Positions 25,910 to 38,185 of a stretch of DNA of 64,000 bases are shown piece after piece. A program made the position numbers and the translations under genes. The notes under the pieces are model-generated. The model ran no database searches. It was not told the origin of the DNA and was given only the letters and a program-made list of their open reading frames with translations. The first letter of the stretch is position 1. Each line of letters starts with the position of its first letter. Source of the stretch: Streptomyces sp. NRRL S-340 (lineage in GTDB: Bacteria > Actinomycetota > Actinomycetes > Streptomycetales > Streptomycetaceae); the NCBI RefSeq assembly GCF_000720185.1, contig NZ_JOIY01000010.1, positions 1 through 64,000 of the forward strand, read 5' to 3'.

Positions 25910-27523
25910 TCAGCGTGCGCAGCGGCCGGCGGGGGCGTAGACGATCACCTGGGCGCCGTGGACACGGGTGCGGGCGCAGACCTCGAAGCGGCGGCGCAGG
26001 ACGTCCCGTTTGACGGCCTCCTGCGGGTAGGGGTCCAGGGGCTGTCCGGCCGGGTCGGCGAGGGCGACGACCCGGCGGGCCGCGAGGAGGCGCCGCCGGA
26101 TCGTCGCGGCGGGCAGTTCGGTGCCCTCCAGGGTGCCCGAGGACGCGGGTGACTCGGCCAGGGCGAGGTCGTCCAGACCGGCGTAGAGGCGGGGGCGGGA
26201 GAGCAGCCACTCACGGCGCCGGGCGGGCAGGAACAGGACGGCGTCCCCGGGCCGGGCGAGATCCCGGACCGCGCGGGAGACGGCGACCACGTCGTCCTTG
26301 CGGCTCTGCGGGGAGCGGACCGACAGCGACCAGGGCAGCAGGACGGCCACCGCCGTGACGGCCGCCAGGCAGGCCGCCGGGACCCGGATGGCCGGAGCAA
26401 CCCGGAAACGGGCGGCGAGCGCACGGTCCAGGGCCGCGCCCGCGAGCAGGGCGGCGCCCGTCATGCCGTAGATCACGTACCGGTCGACGTACCAGGGCTT
26501 GGCGAGGGACACCGTCATCAGCAGCCCGGCCGGGGCCACCGCGAGCCACAGGCCCAGCCACACGAGGGTCCGGCGCCCGCTGTCACCGTGATCCCCGCCG
26601 TCAGCCTCGTCCCCGGCGTCAGCCTCGTCCCCGGCGTCACCCTCACCCCCGTCATCCCGGATGCCCTCGCCGTCCCGGCCGCCGCCATCCCGGGTGATCC
26701 CGCCGTCCCCGCCGGCACGGGCCGGGCCGCGCGGCAACAGCAGCCGGGCCAGCAGGACGCAGACCACCGCGACGGCCGCGTACGCGAGCCACTGGCCGGT
26801 GCTCGGGCGGCCCAGCCAGCCCAGTTGCCGGTCCGCCTGGCGGGCGCTCACGACGGCCAGGGGCAGCAGCGCGGCGAGCACGGCGGCCGACGCGACCGCC
26901 CAGCGGCGCAGCACCCGGCGCGGCACCCGCAGCCGCCACAGCGTCAGGGCGTGGGCCGCGAGCGCGAGGACGGCGAACTCGTGCAGCCAACAGGCCAGGG
27001 CCAGGACCGCCGCGTACCCCGCCCACCAGCGGCGGCGCGCCGAGCCGGTGCCGCGCAGGAAGAGGTACGTGGCCCAGGTGACCGCAGCGGTGACCAGCGC
27101 GTAGGACCGGCCCTCCTGCGCGTACTGCTGGGTCACCGGGAGCAGGACGAGGACCAGGCCGGCCAGGACACCGGTCCGTCGGCCCGCCAGCCGCGCGCCG
27201 ATGACCCCGGTACCCGCCGCCGCCATCGCCGTAGCCAGCATTGAGGGCAGCCGCAGGGCGGGCAGGCCGCCGTCCCACACGGCGAACACCGCGTGCATGA
27301 GGAGGTAGTACAGGCCGTGCACCGCGTCGATGTGGCCCAGCAGGTGCCACAGCTCACCCGTCGAACGGTGGGCCACCTGGTAGGTGACGGACTCGTCGCG
27401 CCACATGCTGTCCCGCCGGCCGATCCCCCACAGACCCAGGACCACGGCGAGCACGGCGGGCACGAGGGCGGGCGCGCGGCAGGCAGGCCCGCGCACCGTC
27501 CGGCGGCCCCCCTGCCGCGCCAT
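25910..27523 (-). CDS. Polytopic glycosyltransferase-like membrane protein (GT39-like)
   Basis: A 537-aa membrane protein. The first external loop carries RRDSMWRDESVTYQVAHRS, the Asp-Glu of the GT-C catalytic loop, and GLYYLLMHAVFAVW follows. About ten hydrophobic segments are seen. Residues ~270-315 are an odd acidic Gly/Asp-rich insert made of short repeats (DGGEGDAGDEADAGDEADGG). The C-terminal ~120 residues are soluble, as in GT39/ArnT-type enzymes that use polyprenyl-phosphate sugars. The start (ATG 27523) is one base from the stop of the upstream gene, so the pair forms an operon. Confidence 0.75.
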   Translation of the reverse strand: MARQGGRRTVRGPACRAPALVPAVLAVVLGLWGIGRRDSMWRDESVTYQVAHRSTGELWHLLGHIDAVHGLYYLLMHAVFAVWDGGLPALRLPSMLATAMAAAGTGVIGARLAGRRTGVLAGLVLVLLPVTQQYAQEGRSYALVTAAVTWATYLFLRGTGSARRRWWAGYAAVLALACWLHEFAVLALAAHALTLWRLRVPRRVLRRWAVASAAVLAALLPLAVVSARQADRQLGWLGRPSTGQWLAYAAVAVVCVLLARLLLPRGPARAGGDGGITRDGGGRDGEGIRDDGGEGDAGDEADAGDEADGGDHGDSGRRTLVWLGLWLAVAPAGLLMTVSLAKPWYVDRYVIYGMTGAALLAGAALDRALAARFRVAPAIRVPAACLAAVTAVAVLLPWSLSVRSPQSRKDDVVAVSRAVRDLARPGDAVLFLPARRREWLLSRPRLYAGLDDLALAESPASSGTLEGTELPAATIRRRLLAARRVVALADPAGQPLDPYPQEAVKRDVLRRRFEVCARTRVHGAQVIVYAPAGRCAR

Positions 27524-27524
27524 G

Positions 27525-29558
27525 TCAGCTTCCGACCGGTGCGGCTCTGGGCTCCTCGGCGGCCCGGGCCGGGCGGGGCTCCGCCGCCGCGCGGGGCCCC
27601 GACAGCAGACAGGTCAGGGCGAAGCCCGCGCCGACCACGGCGGCGCCGCCCACCGCGTCGAGCACCCAGTGGTTGGCGGTGCCCACGATCGCGCAGACCG
27701 TGAACAGCGGGTGCAGCAGCCCGAGGGCCTTCATCCACCACCTCGGCGCGACGACGGCGATCACCAGACCGCACCACAGCGACCAGCCGAAGTGCAGCGA
27801 CGGCATCGCCGCGTACTGGTTGGTGAGCGCGGTCATCGCACCGTAGTCCGGCTTCGCGAAGTCCTGGGCGCCGTGCACCGTGTCGATGAAGCCGAGACCC
27901 GGCATGAGCCGGGGCGGGGCCAGCGGGTAGAGCCAGAAGCCGAGCAGGCCGAACAGCGTGGCGCCGCCCAGGGCGGTGCGCGCCCACCGGTAGTCCACCG
28001 GCCGCGCGACGTAGAGCACGGCGAGGACCGCCACCGGCACGACGAAGTGGAACGTCTCGTAGTAGTAGCTGAGGAAGTGGTCGAGCCAGGGCAGCCGGAC
28101 CATCATGTGGTTCGCCCGGTGCTCGACGTCGAGACGCAGGGCGTGTTCGAGGGAGTGGATCTGGTGGCCGTGGTGCTCGGCGGTGGCACGGCTGCCGCGG
28201 GCGGCCAGCCGCACCTGGGAGTAGGCGGCGTAGGTGACGCGGATCAGGAGGAGTTCGAGCAGGAGGCTGGGGCGGGTCAGCACCCGGCGCAGGAACGGGA
28301 CGAGCGGCACGTGCCGGAACCGGGCCGGGACCGGGGCCGCGTAGCGGGTGGGGACCGGGGTGCGGTAGTGGTCCGAGGCCCGGGACAGGAACGGCACGGA
28401 GGTCGCCGCCGCCAGCGCGGCCACCAGGACGGTGTTCTCGCGCACCAGGTGCAGGACCGGCATGTCCGGCAGCAGCAACCTCGCCGGCAGGGTCATCACG
28501 AGGACGACCGCGACCGGCCAGACGTACCGGTCCGAGGCGCGCCGTCCGGCCCGGCCCGCGATCGCGAGCAGCACCCACAGCAGCTGGTGCTGCCAGGCGG
28601 TGGGCGACACGGCGATGGCGGCGCAGCCGGTGACGGCGACCGCGAGCAGCAGCTGGCCGTCGCGGGCGTAGCGCACCGCCCGGCGCAACGCGAGGACGGC
28701 GACGGCCGCGCCCAGGGCCAGGAACAGGCCGATCTCCAGCGGTCCGGTCAGGCCCAGGCGCAGCAGCGCGCCGTGCAGGGACTGGTTGGCCAGGCCGTCG
28801 GCGCGGCCGCCCAGGCCCGTCCCGGCGATGTGGTGGATCCAGTACGTGGCGGAGTCGTGCGGTATGGCCGCCCAGGCGAGGGCGGTGCCCGCGGCGAAGG
28901 TGCCGCCGGTGACGGCGGCCGCCCGTCTGCGGTCGGTGCGCCACAGCAGGGGCACGAACAGCAGCACCGCGGGCTGGAGGGCGGCGGCGAGACCCACCAG
29001 GACGCCGCAGGCCCGCTGCCCGCGCACCACGAAGAGGCCGAGCAGCACCAGCAGGACCGGGATGACGCCGCTCTGGCCGAGCCAGAACGCGTCGCGCACC
29101 GGCAGCGACAGCATGAGCAGGCTGATCGCCACGGGCGCGGCCGTCAGCGGGGCGCGGCGCCCGGCCGGCTGGGGCAGCGCGCGGGCGGCGATCAGACCGA
29201 GGGCGACGACGAGCAGGAGGGTGCCGAAGATCCAGCTCCAGCCGAGTGCGTCCTCGGCGGCCTTCGTCAGCGGTTTGAGGACGAGACCGCTGAAAGGGGT
29301 GCCGGTGAACCGGGTCGAGTCGTACAGCGACCCGTTGACGTGCAGGACGCCGCCCGGCCCTGCCCAGGTCTCCAGGTCCGTCAGCCGTTCCCCGCGGGGG
29401 GTGGCGAGGACGGCGGCCACCTGCCGTGCCGCGAGGACCCCGGCGATCAGCCAGAGGCCCAGGCGGGCCGCCCGCAGCCGCGCTCCGGCCGGGGCGGCGG
29501 CAGCCGCCGCGCCCGGGAAGGCCGCCCCTGGTCCGCCGCTGTGCTCCGCATCCGCCAC
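27525..29558 (-). CDS. Bifunctional GT87-type glycosyltransferase and PAP2 phosphatase
   Basis: A 677-aa polytopic protein. The N-terminal ~400 residues resemble GT87 mannosyltransferases that use polyprenyl-phosphate-mannose, with NGSLYDSTRFTGTPFSGLVLKP and PHDSATYWIHHIAGTG. The C-terminal ~260 residues are a PAP2/inositolphosphotransferase-like domain; the motifs are AAMPSLHFGWSLW (SxxH region) and ANHWVLDAVGG (the late His-Asp). Such fusions are found in actinobacterial lipoglycan or arabinan-type pathways. The GTG at 29558 follows GGGAGG. It probably modifies a lipid-linked glycan outside the membrane together with the next gene. Confidence 0.82.
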   Translation of the reverse strand: MADAEHSGGPGAAFPGAAAAAAPAGARLRAARLGLWLIAGVLAARQVAAVLATPRGERLTDLETWAGPGGVLHVNGSLYDSTRFTGTPFSGLVLKPLTKAAEDALGWSWIFGTLLLVVALGLIAARALPQPAGRRAPLTAAPVAISLLMLSLPVRDAFWLGQSGVIPVLLVLLGLFVVRGQRACGVLVGLAAALQPAVLLFVPLLWRTDRRRAAAVTGGTFAAGTALAWAAIPHDSATYWIHHIAGTGLGGRADGLANQSLHGALLRLGLTGPLEIGLFLALGAAVAVLALRRAVRYARDGQLLLAVAVTGCAAIAVSPTAWQHQLLWVLLAIAGRAGRRASDRYVWPVAVVLVMTLPARLLLPDMPVLHLVRENTVLVAALAAATSVPFLSRASDHYRTPVPTRYAAPVPARFRHVPLVPFLRRVLTRPSLLLELLLIRVTYAAYSQVRLAARGSRATAEHHGHQIHSLEHALRLDVEHRANHMMVRLPWLDHFLSYYYETFHFVVPVAVLAVLYVARPVDYRWARTALGGATLFGLLGFWLYPLAPPRLMPGLGFIDTVHGAQDFAKPDYGAMTALTNQYAAMPSLHFGWSLWCGLVIAVVAPRWWMKALGLLHPLFTVCAIVGTANHWVLDAVGGAAVVGAGFALTCLLSGPRAAAEPRPARAAEEPRAAPVGS

Positions 29559-30304
29559 GCCCCGTCGGCCTCCCGCCCCACTCGCTCCACGTCCCACACG
29601 TCCGGGATCTCCTCGTTCTGTCCCGGTACGAACCCTATGGGGCGCGCGACCCGGCGCGAGAAGACCGCTGTGCGCCGGTTTCCACCCGCCTCCGGTGCGC
29701 TCCCCACGCCCGGAACGCGCCGGCTGCCGGACGGCGACGGGGCTCCGAGAGGGTGGTCGGCGGTGGCGGAGGGTGTCCGGCGGGTGTTTCGGCGCGGTGC
29801 CCCGGGGGCGCGGGGAACGTCCGCGGTGTCCGTGGGGCGCGCGAGAGCCCTCCCGGCGGCGAGAAAGCGTGCGCCGGCGGCCGTGGGCGCGACAAGGATC
29901 ACAGCGCGGGCGCGTGCGCGGCGGCCGACGGCGGGCATACGTACCTGCGTATCGGGCATTTAGCTGCACTGCGCATCCGCTTGCTCACGATACGCAAGGG
30001 GACCAACCGGTCGTATGGTCGATTTCTGGCCCGCCGCGGTGGTCACTTTCCGGCCACGCGGTAAGGAGGGCCGTCCCGTTCGGTCCGTGACGCACACGGG
30101 CCGCCCGGTTCGCGCCCGGCGCGGACCGGTTCGGTCCGTCGTCCGCGCGGGCCGGTTCGGTCCGTCCCTCGACGGGCCGGTTTCGGTCCGCCCCAGTGCG
30201 GGCCGGTTTCGGTCCGCGTTCGGCGCGGGCCGGTTTCGGTCCGCCGACAGCGCTGCCGCGTGGGCCGTGTCCCTGCCCCCGTCGAAAGGTAGGCGAGCGA
30301 AGCC
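29559..30304. other. Long intergenic region between divergent genes
   Basis: No supported gene. CTTGCTCACGATACGCAAG near 29980-30000 has inverted ends. The right part holds the ~26-bp palindromic repeat listed next. Short overlapping reading frames here look like shadows of composition rather than genes. Confidence 0.5.
30123..30243. repeat. Five-copy ~26-bp repeat with a palindromic core
   Basis: GGRCCGGTT(T)CGGTCCG occurs at 30123, 30149, 30174, 30200 and 30227, with spacings of 25-27 bp. The first copy, GGACCG-GTT-CGGTCC, is a perfect palindrome; the others have one G:T-type change and later copies gain an extra T. It ends about 60 bases before the downstream transporter start, so it looks like an operator array; it does not resemble CRISPR (period too short). 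Confidence 0.75.
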
Positions 30305-31681
30305 TTGTCGGCTGCCACCGTCACCGCGCCCCGTTCCGTGTCCCTCACCAAGAACCGCTCCGACCGCTCCCACGCCACCGTCACGGACCCGGCACTCGTC
30401 CGGCGCGCCGTGAAGGCCGCCGCGCTGGGCAACGCCATGGAGTGGTTCGACTTCGGTGTCTACAGCTACATCGCAGTGACCCTGGGCAAGGTCTTCTTCC
30501 CGTCCGGCAACCCCACGGCACAGCTGCTCTCCACCTTCGGCGCCTTCGCCGCGGCCTTCCTGGTCCGCCCGCTCGGCGGCATGGTCTTCGGTCCCCTCGG
30601 CGACCGGATCGGCCGCCAGAAGGTGCTGGCCGTCACCATGATCATGATGGCCGCGGGCACCTTCGCCATCGGCCTGATCCCGTCGTACGGGACGATCGGC
30701 GTCGGCGCCCCGATCCTCCTGCTGGCCGCCCGGCTGGTGCAGGGCTTCTCGACCGGCGGGGAGTACGCCGGCGCGTCCACCTTCATCGCCGAGTACGCCC
30801 CCGACCGGCGGCGCGGCTTCCTCGGGAGCTGGCTGGAGTTCGGCACGCTCGCCGGGTACATCGGCGGCGCGGGCCTGGTGACCCTGATGACGGCCCTGCT
30901 CTCCACGGACGACCTGACGTCCTGGGGCTGGCGGATCCCGTTCCTGATCGCGGGCCCGATGGGCATCATCGGCCTGTACCTGCGGATGCGCCTGGAGGAG
31001 ACCCCGGCGTTCGCCGCCCAGGTCGAGAAGGCCGAGTCGAGCCGTCCGAAGGTCCCGCTGCGCGAGATGGTCACGGGCCAGTGGAAGACGCTGCTGCTGT
31101 GCATGGGCCTGGTGCTGGTCTTCAACGTCACCGACTACATGCTGCTGTCGTACATGCCGAGCTACCTGACCAGTCAGCTGAAGTACGACGAGACGCACGG
31201 CCTGCTGGTCGTGCTGGCCGTGATGGCGCTGATGATGATCGTCCAGCCGTTCGCCGGCGCCCTCACCGACCGGGTCGGCCGCCGCCCGGTGATCGCGGCG
31301 GGCTGCGCGGGCTTCCTGTTCCTGTCGATCCCGGCGCTGCTGCTGATCCGCCAGGGCAGCCTGCTGGCGGTGGGCCTGGGCATGGCCGCGCTCGGCCTGC
31401 TCCTGGTCTGCTTCACCGCGGCGATGCCGTCCGCGCTGCCCGCGCTGTTCCCGACCCGGGTGCGCTACGGCTCCCTGTCGATCGGCTTCAACATCTCCGT
31501 GTCGCTGTTCGGCGGCACGACCCCGCTGGTCGTCACGGCGCTGATCGGCGCCACCGGCAACATGATGATGCCCGCCTACTACATGATGGCGGCGTCGCTG
31601 GTCGGCGGCGTGGCCGTGTGGTTCATGACGGAGTCGGCGGGACGCCCGCTGCCCGGCTCCCCGCCGTCGCTGGAGTCCTGA
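30305..31681 (+). CDS. MFS metabolite:proton symporter (ProP/MHS-like)
   Basis: A 458-aa transporter of the metabolite:H+ symporter branch. The N-terminal signature GNAMEWFDFGVYSYIAVTLG and FLVRPLGGMVFGPLGDRIGR, then LQGFSTGGEYAGASTFIAEYAP and GWRIPFLIAGP, match ProP (proline/betaine) and related organic-acid carriers. Twelve helices are expected. The start is read as a TTG at 30305, giving an N-terminus like homologues; a GTG at about 30338 is an alternative. The repeat array upstream may regulate it. Substrate likely proline, betaine or a dicarboxylate. Confidence 0.85.
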   Translation: MSAATVTAPRSVSLTKNRSDRSHATVTDPALVRRAVKAAALGNAMEWFDFGVYSYIAVTLGKVFFPSGNPTAQLLSTFGAFAAAFLVRPLGGMVFGPLGDRIGRQKVLAVTMIMMAAGTFAIGLIPSYGTIGVGAPILLLAARLVQGFSTGGEYAGASTFIAEYAPDRRRGFLGSWLEFGTLAGYIGGAGLVTLMTALLSTDDLTSWGWRIPFLIAGPMGIIGLYLRMRLEETPAFAAQVEKAESSRPKVPLREMVTGQWKTLLLCMGLVLVFNVTDYMLLSYMPSYLTSQLKYDETHGLLVVLAVMALMMIVQPFAGALTDRVGRRPVIAAGCAGFLFLSIPALLLIRQGSLLAVGLGMAALGLLLVCFTAAMPSALPALFPTRVRYGSLSIGFNISVSLFGGTTPLVVTALIGATGNMMMPAYYMMAASLVGGVAVWFMTESAGRPLPGSPPSLES

Positions 31682-31688
31682 CGAGAGC

Positions 31689-31727
31689 GGAAGGGGTGGG
31701 CGCGGCGCTGCCGCGTCCACCCCTTCC
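31689..31727 (+). terminator. Hairpin terminator of the ProP-like gene
   Basis: GGAAGGGGTGG(G)CGCG pairs with CGCG(T)CCACCCCTTCC across a 7-base loop, 8 bases after the transporter stop. Confidence 0.78.
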
Positions 31728-31871
31728 GTATGCCCGGCCCGCCCCCTTCGGCACGCCCTCCCCACCCCCTTCCGCACGTCCGCGTGCCTGCGCGCCCCCG
31801 CGCCCCGCGACGGAAATTCCCCGAAACTGTTCCCTGCGGTCTCCACTCCGGGGCTATATTCGTTAGCGCAG

Positions 31872-31892
31872 CTAGTTAGCGCATCTAACTAG
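31872..31892. promoter_or_regulatory. MarR-like operator upstream of the O-methyltransferase
   Basis: CTAGTTAG-CGCAT-CTAACTAG is a perfect 8-bp inverted repeat with a 5-base spacer; GTTAGCGCA is also repeated just before it (31863 and 31876). The form is that of MarR-family operators (TTAGTTAG...CTAACTAA). It lies 20 bases before the methyltransferase start, so binding would block transcription or initiation. No regulator gene is adjacent. Confidence 0.6.
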
Positions 31893-31912
31893 GCACACGA
31901 AAGGCATGGTGC

Positions 31913-32584
31913 ATGAGCGACTCGCAGCTCTGGGACGACGTGGACGCCTACTTCACCGCCCTGCTCTCCCCGGAGGACGAATCCCTCCAGGCCGCGCAGC
32001 GCGACAGCGACACGGAAGGCCTGCCGCACATCAACGTCACGCCGAACCAGGGCAAGCTGCTCCAGCTCCTCGCCTGCCTCCAGGGCGCCCGCAACATCCT
32101 GGAGATCGGCACCCTGGGCGGCTACAGCACCATCTGGCTGGCCCGCGCGCTCCCCGCCGACGGCCGCCTGGTCACCCTGGAGTACGACGCCCACCACGCC
32201 GACGTCGCCCGCCGCAACCTCGCCCACGCCGGCCTGGACCGGATCGCCGAGGTGCGGGTGGGCCCGGCCCTGGAGTCGCTGCCCAAGCTCGCCGACGAGA
32301 ACCCGCCCCCCTTCGACCTGGTCTTCGTCGACGCCGACAAGGTCAACAACCCGCACTACGTGGAGTGGGCGCTGCGCCTGACGCGCACCGGCAGCCTGAT
32401 CGTCCTGGACAACGTGGTGCGCGGCGGGCGGGTGACCGACCCGGCGAGCACGGACCCGAGCGTGCTCGGCACCCGGGCCGCCCTCGAACTCATCGCGGAA
32501 CACCCCCGCCTGGACGGCACCGCGATCCAGACGGTCGGCAGCAAGGGCTACGACGGTTTCGCCATCGCCCGCGTACTGGACTGA
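31913..32584 (+). CDS. O-methyltransferase (CCoAOMT/Methyltransf_3 family)
   Basis: A 223-aa SAM-dependent O-methyltransferase. Motif I is ILEIGTLGGYSTIWLARAL, the acidic site after beta2 is VTLEYDAHHADV, the metal-coordinating region is LVFVDADKVNNPHYVEWAL with IVLDNVVRGG. These are the signatures of the cation-dependent catechol-type enzymes. The ATG at 31913 has GAAAGG 8 bases upstream; an in-frame-looking ATG at 31906 is out of frame. A MarR-type palindrome overlaps its promoter, suggesting induction by a phenolic or oxidant. Confidence 0.9.
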   Translation: MSDSQLWDDVDAYFTALLSPEDESLQAAQRDSDTEGLPHINVTPNQGKLLQLLACLQGARNILEIGTLGGYSTIWLARALPADGRLVTLEYDAHHADVARRNLAHAGLDRIAEVRVGPALESLPKLADENPPPFDLVFVDADKVNNPHYVEWALRLTRTGSLIVLDNVVRGGRVTDPASTDPSVLGTRAALELIAEHPRLDGTAIQTVGSKGYDGFAIARVLD

Positions 32585-32643
32585 CCGGGCCGGGCGCCCC
32601 GCGCACGGCCCCGGACCCCGTCAGGCCTGCCGCCTGCCCGCGC

Positions 32644-33036
32644 TCAGACCTCGTGGTAGAAGCCCACGTTCACGCTGCGCGGGCTGGTGCGGTCCTGGAC
32701 GACGATCTCGCCCGAGCCGCCCCGCGGCAGCGCCGCCGTGGCGCCGTAGCCGAGGGGCTGCGCGTGCTCGCCGAACGTCAGTCGGACCTCGGAGGACGGC
32801 TCGGGCTGCGAGCCGCGCAGCCAGGTGACCTGCCAGGAGCCCTCGGCCCCGCAGCGGAACTCCAGGTGGACCCGGGAGACGAACAGCCAGTCGTCGGGCG
32901 TCACCAGGCGGCACGCGGTCCCGTCCCGGCCCACGCGCAGCACGGCGCCCGGATCGCTGGGCGCGTCGGCCATCAGCATGCCGGCCGTGGCGCCCGCCTC
33001 CGTCCCGGAGACGGAGGCCATGGTGAGTTCGAGCAC
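32644..33036 (-). CDS. FHA-domain-like protein
   Basis: A 130-aa protein that is essentially one forkhead-associated beta-sandwich. The GR and SxxH motifs that bind phosphothreonine are present (AVLRVGRDGTA, LFVSRVHLEFRC). The C-terminal end, GEIVVQDRTSPRSVNVGFYHEV, keeps the late Arg-Ser-Asn-like turn. It could be a small cytoplasmic reader of Ser/Thr-kinase phosphorylation. GTG start at 33036, GAGGAG upstream. Divergent from DUF1992. Confidence 0.72.
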   Translation of the reverse strand: MLELTMASVSGTEAGATAGMLMADAPSDPGAVLRVGRDGTACRLVTPDDWLFVSRVHLEFRCGAEGSWQVTWLRGSQPEPSSEVRLTFGEHAQPLGYGATAALPRGGSGEIVVQDRTSPRSVNVGFYHEV

Positions 33037-33186
33037 GTGCGCTCCTCGTGGTTCGGGGCGCCCCGCGCCGCTGCCTTCGCCGCGTGCCCGGCCGTGCGCG
33101 CCAACACCGGTGACGGAGCGCCCGGTTGACGCACCGCGGCGGAATGATAAATCGCCTGGGCCGGGCGTGTCCGGCACAATGGCCTC

Positions 33187-33609
33187 ATGACCGAGCGAAA
33201 GCCACCGGGTGTGCCGTTCGAGTCCTGGGTCGAGAAGGAGATCCGTGACGCGCAGGGGCGCGGTGACTTCGACCGGCTGCCCGGCGCGGGCAAGCCCCTC
33301 CCGGACGACACCACCTACGACGAACTGTGGTGGGTCAAGCGCAAGATGGCCCGCGAGGGCCTGTCCGTCCTGCCCCCGTCCCTCGCCCTGCGCAAGGAGG
33401 CCGAGGACGCGCTGGCGGCGGCGTACGCCGCCCCCTCGGAGAGTACCGTCCGGAAGATCATCGCGGACATCAACACGAAGATCCTCGACATGATGCTCAA
33501 GCCGCCGCCGGGCCCGCCCCTGGGGCTGAAGCGGTACGACGTGGAAGAGGTCGTCCACGAGTGGCGCACCCGACGCGGACCGCACGGCACCCGCACGGCG
33601 AGCGACTAG
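33187..33609 (+). CDS. DUF1992 (DnaJC28-like) protein
   Basis: A 140-aa soluble protein. The conserved block is SWVEKEIRDAQGRGDFDRLPGAGKPLPDD, the defining DUF1992 sequence also found at the end of DnaJ homologue subfamily C member 28. Later VRKIIADINTKILDMM and WRTRRG complete it. Function unknown. ATG at 33187. It is not obviously in an operon. Confidence 0.9.
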   Translation: MTERKPPGVPFESWVEKEIRDAQGRGDFDRLPGAGKPLPDDTTYDELWWVKRKMAREGLSVLPPSLALRKEAEDALAAAYAAPSESTVRKIIADINTKILDMMLKPPPGPPLGLKRYDVEEVVHEWRTRRGPHGTRTASD

Positions 33610-33827
33610 CGGCGAGCGGGCAGCGGCCGGGTGCGGCAGGGGGCCGACGCGGCAAGCGGGCGGCGGGGCCGTGGGGCGAGGGGGCCGACGCGGCCGGCGG
33701 CGACGGGGGCCCAGGGGCCGTGGCGCACGGGAGCGGCAACGGTCGCCGGGGCCGTACGGGCCGTGGGCGGCGCGGCTCGTGGATAACCGGTTGCGCGGCC
33801 CCGCCGCCCCCCGCCGAGAATGTCCGC

Positions 33828-36718
<2,891 letters not shown>

Positions 36719-36845
36719 TCACCGGTGTGTCCCGGTATGGCCTGTCGAGTCCCCCCTTCGGGGCCGCCGTTCCGGGGGCTTCGGGGAGAAGGTGTGGAGA
36801 GGATCTGCATAATCCTTGGAGTCCGGACTGGGAGGGGACCCACGC

Positions 36846-38180
36846 GTGGAAGAGCCGAAGGGGCATGTCTGCCCGGAGTGCGGAGCGCCCCGGAGCGCGG
36901 ACAACTCCCCGTCGTGCGCCTGCCGGCAGCGAGCCGCCGACGCCCTGCGCGACGCGCGGACGGCGGAAGCGGCAGCGGCGGAGGACTTCGATCCGCTGCG
37001 CATACGGCCATACGTGGACTATGGGGACTATGGGGACTCCGGGGGCTCCGCGGGCGAGGGGGACTCCTGGGGCCACGGCGGCGACACCGGCCGGGGCCGC
37101 GCGGACGCAGGCGGCACGCGGGGCACGCACGGCACTGCGGCCCGGGAGGACTCGGGCGCGCCCCTGACGCCGGGAAACCCGCAGGCCGCCTCGGGTGCCG
37201 GACCGGACACGACCACGACGACGCCCCCGGCCCCCAAGCCGACGCCGACGCCGACGCCGACCAACGGGACGGACGCGCCGAACAGGACAGGCCCGGCGCA
37301 CCCGGCCGGCACCGGGCACACCGGCGGGACGGCGGCCGGTGCCCGCACGGAGGCGCCGACGCGGACCGTCCCCGCCGTCGAGGCCACCATGCCGCTGCGG
37401 GCCGTCGCGCTCCCCGCTCCGCTGACCCCCCGGGCGGACGCGCCGAGCGCGACCGACCTGAGCCTGTTCGACGCCGGCGGCACCCGCGCCTTCGAGGGCG
37501 CGGCGGGCCACGGCGGCGATGCGGACGGCGAAGGCGCTGCCCCGGAAGGGCGCCGTCGCGGCCGTCGCCGGCCCGCCGCCCTGCTCGCCGTCTCGGCGGC
37601 GGTGGTCGCGCTCGCGGCGGCGTGCGCGTACGCCGGGGGCCTGTTCTCGTACGAGTCCCCGGCCCGGGACGGCGCCGCCCAGGAGGTACGGGAGGGCATC
37701 CCCGACGCCCCGACGTCCGCCGCGCCCGCGACCCCGCCGAGGAGCCCCGCCGCCGCACCCTCTCCCAGCGTGTCCGCGTCGGCGAGCGCGTCGCCGTCGG
37801 CCACCGCGAGCCCGTCCGCGTCTCCGTCACCCTCCGCGACGGGCGCCTCCCCGTCACCGTCCGGGTCCACGGGCGCCGCCGCGCCGGGGCTCGCTTCCAC
37901 CACCCCCGCCCCGACCGCCTCCGCGTCCCCTCCGGTCACGCGGACGCCCCTCCCCCCGGCCACACTGCGCCGGGGCGACCGCGGACCCGAGGTGAGCGAC
38001 CTGCAGGAGCGCCTGGCGCGGCTGTACCTCTACACCGGCCGGATCGACGGCTTCTACGACCAGCACGTGGAGAACTCGGTGCGGACCTACCAGTGGGCCC
38101 GCGGCATCACCTCGGATGGTCTCGGCGTCTACGGCCCGGCGACGCGGGCGAGCCTGGAGGCGGAGACGTCGCACCGGTGA
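36846..38180 (+). CDS. Membrane-anchored peptidoglycan-binding protein
   Basis: A 444-aa protein. It starts with a zinc-ribbon-like HVCPECGAPRSADNSPSCACRQR, then a long low-complexity Gly/Pro/Thr region, a single transmembrane segment around residue 255-275 (PAALLAVSAAVVALAAACAYAGG), a Ser/Ala/Pro extracellular linker, and a C-terminal PG_binding_1 domain: LRRGDRGPEVSDLQERLARLYLYTGRIDGFYD and YGPATRASLEAE. The layout places the ribbon in the cytoplasm and the wall-binding unit outside. GTG at 36846 has GGGAGGGG; an in-frame start at 36816 adds 10 residues. Confidence 0.82.
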   Translation: MEEPKGHVCPECGAPRSADNSPSCACRQRAADALRDARTAEAAAAEDFDPLRIRPYVDYGDYGDSGGSAGEGDSWGHGGDTGRGRADAGGTRGTHGTAAREDSGAPLTPGNPQAASGAGPDTTTTTPPAPKPTPTPTPTNGTDAPNRTGPAHPAGTGHTGGTAAGARTEAPTRTVPAVEATMPLRAVALPAPLTPRADAPSATDLSLFDAGGTRAFEGAAGHGGDADGEGAAPEGRRRGRRRPAALLAVSAAVVALAAACAYAGGLFSYESPARDGAAQEVREGIPDAPTSAAPATPPRSPAAAPSPSVSASASASPSATASPSASPSPSATGASPSPSGSTGAAAPGLASTTPAPTASASPPVTRTPLPPATLRRGDRGPEVSDLQERLARLYLYTGRIDGFYDQHVENSVRTYQWARGITSDGLGVYGPATRASLEAETSHR

Positions 38181-38185
38181 GGCCC

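Noticed and set aside
29447..29959. 170-codon minus-strand frame upstream of the GT87/PAP2 gene
   Set aside because: Arg/Pro/Ala-rich, overlaps the coding start region, no domain and no ribosome site.
30123..30243. CRISPR array
   Set aside because: Unit of ~17 bp with ~9-bp gaps is far too short for repeat-spacer structure, the gaps are related to each other, and no cas gene is near.
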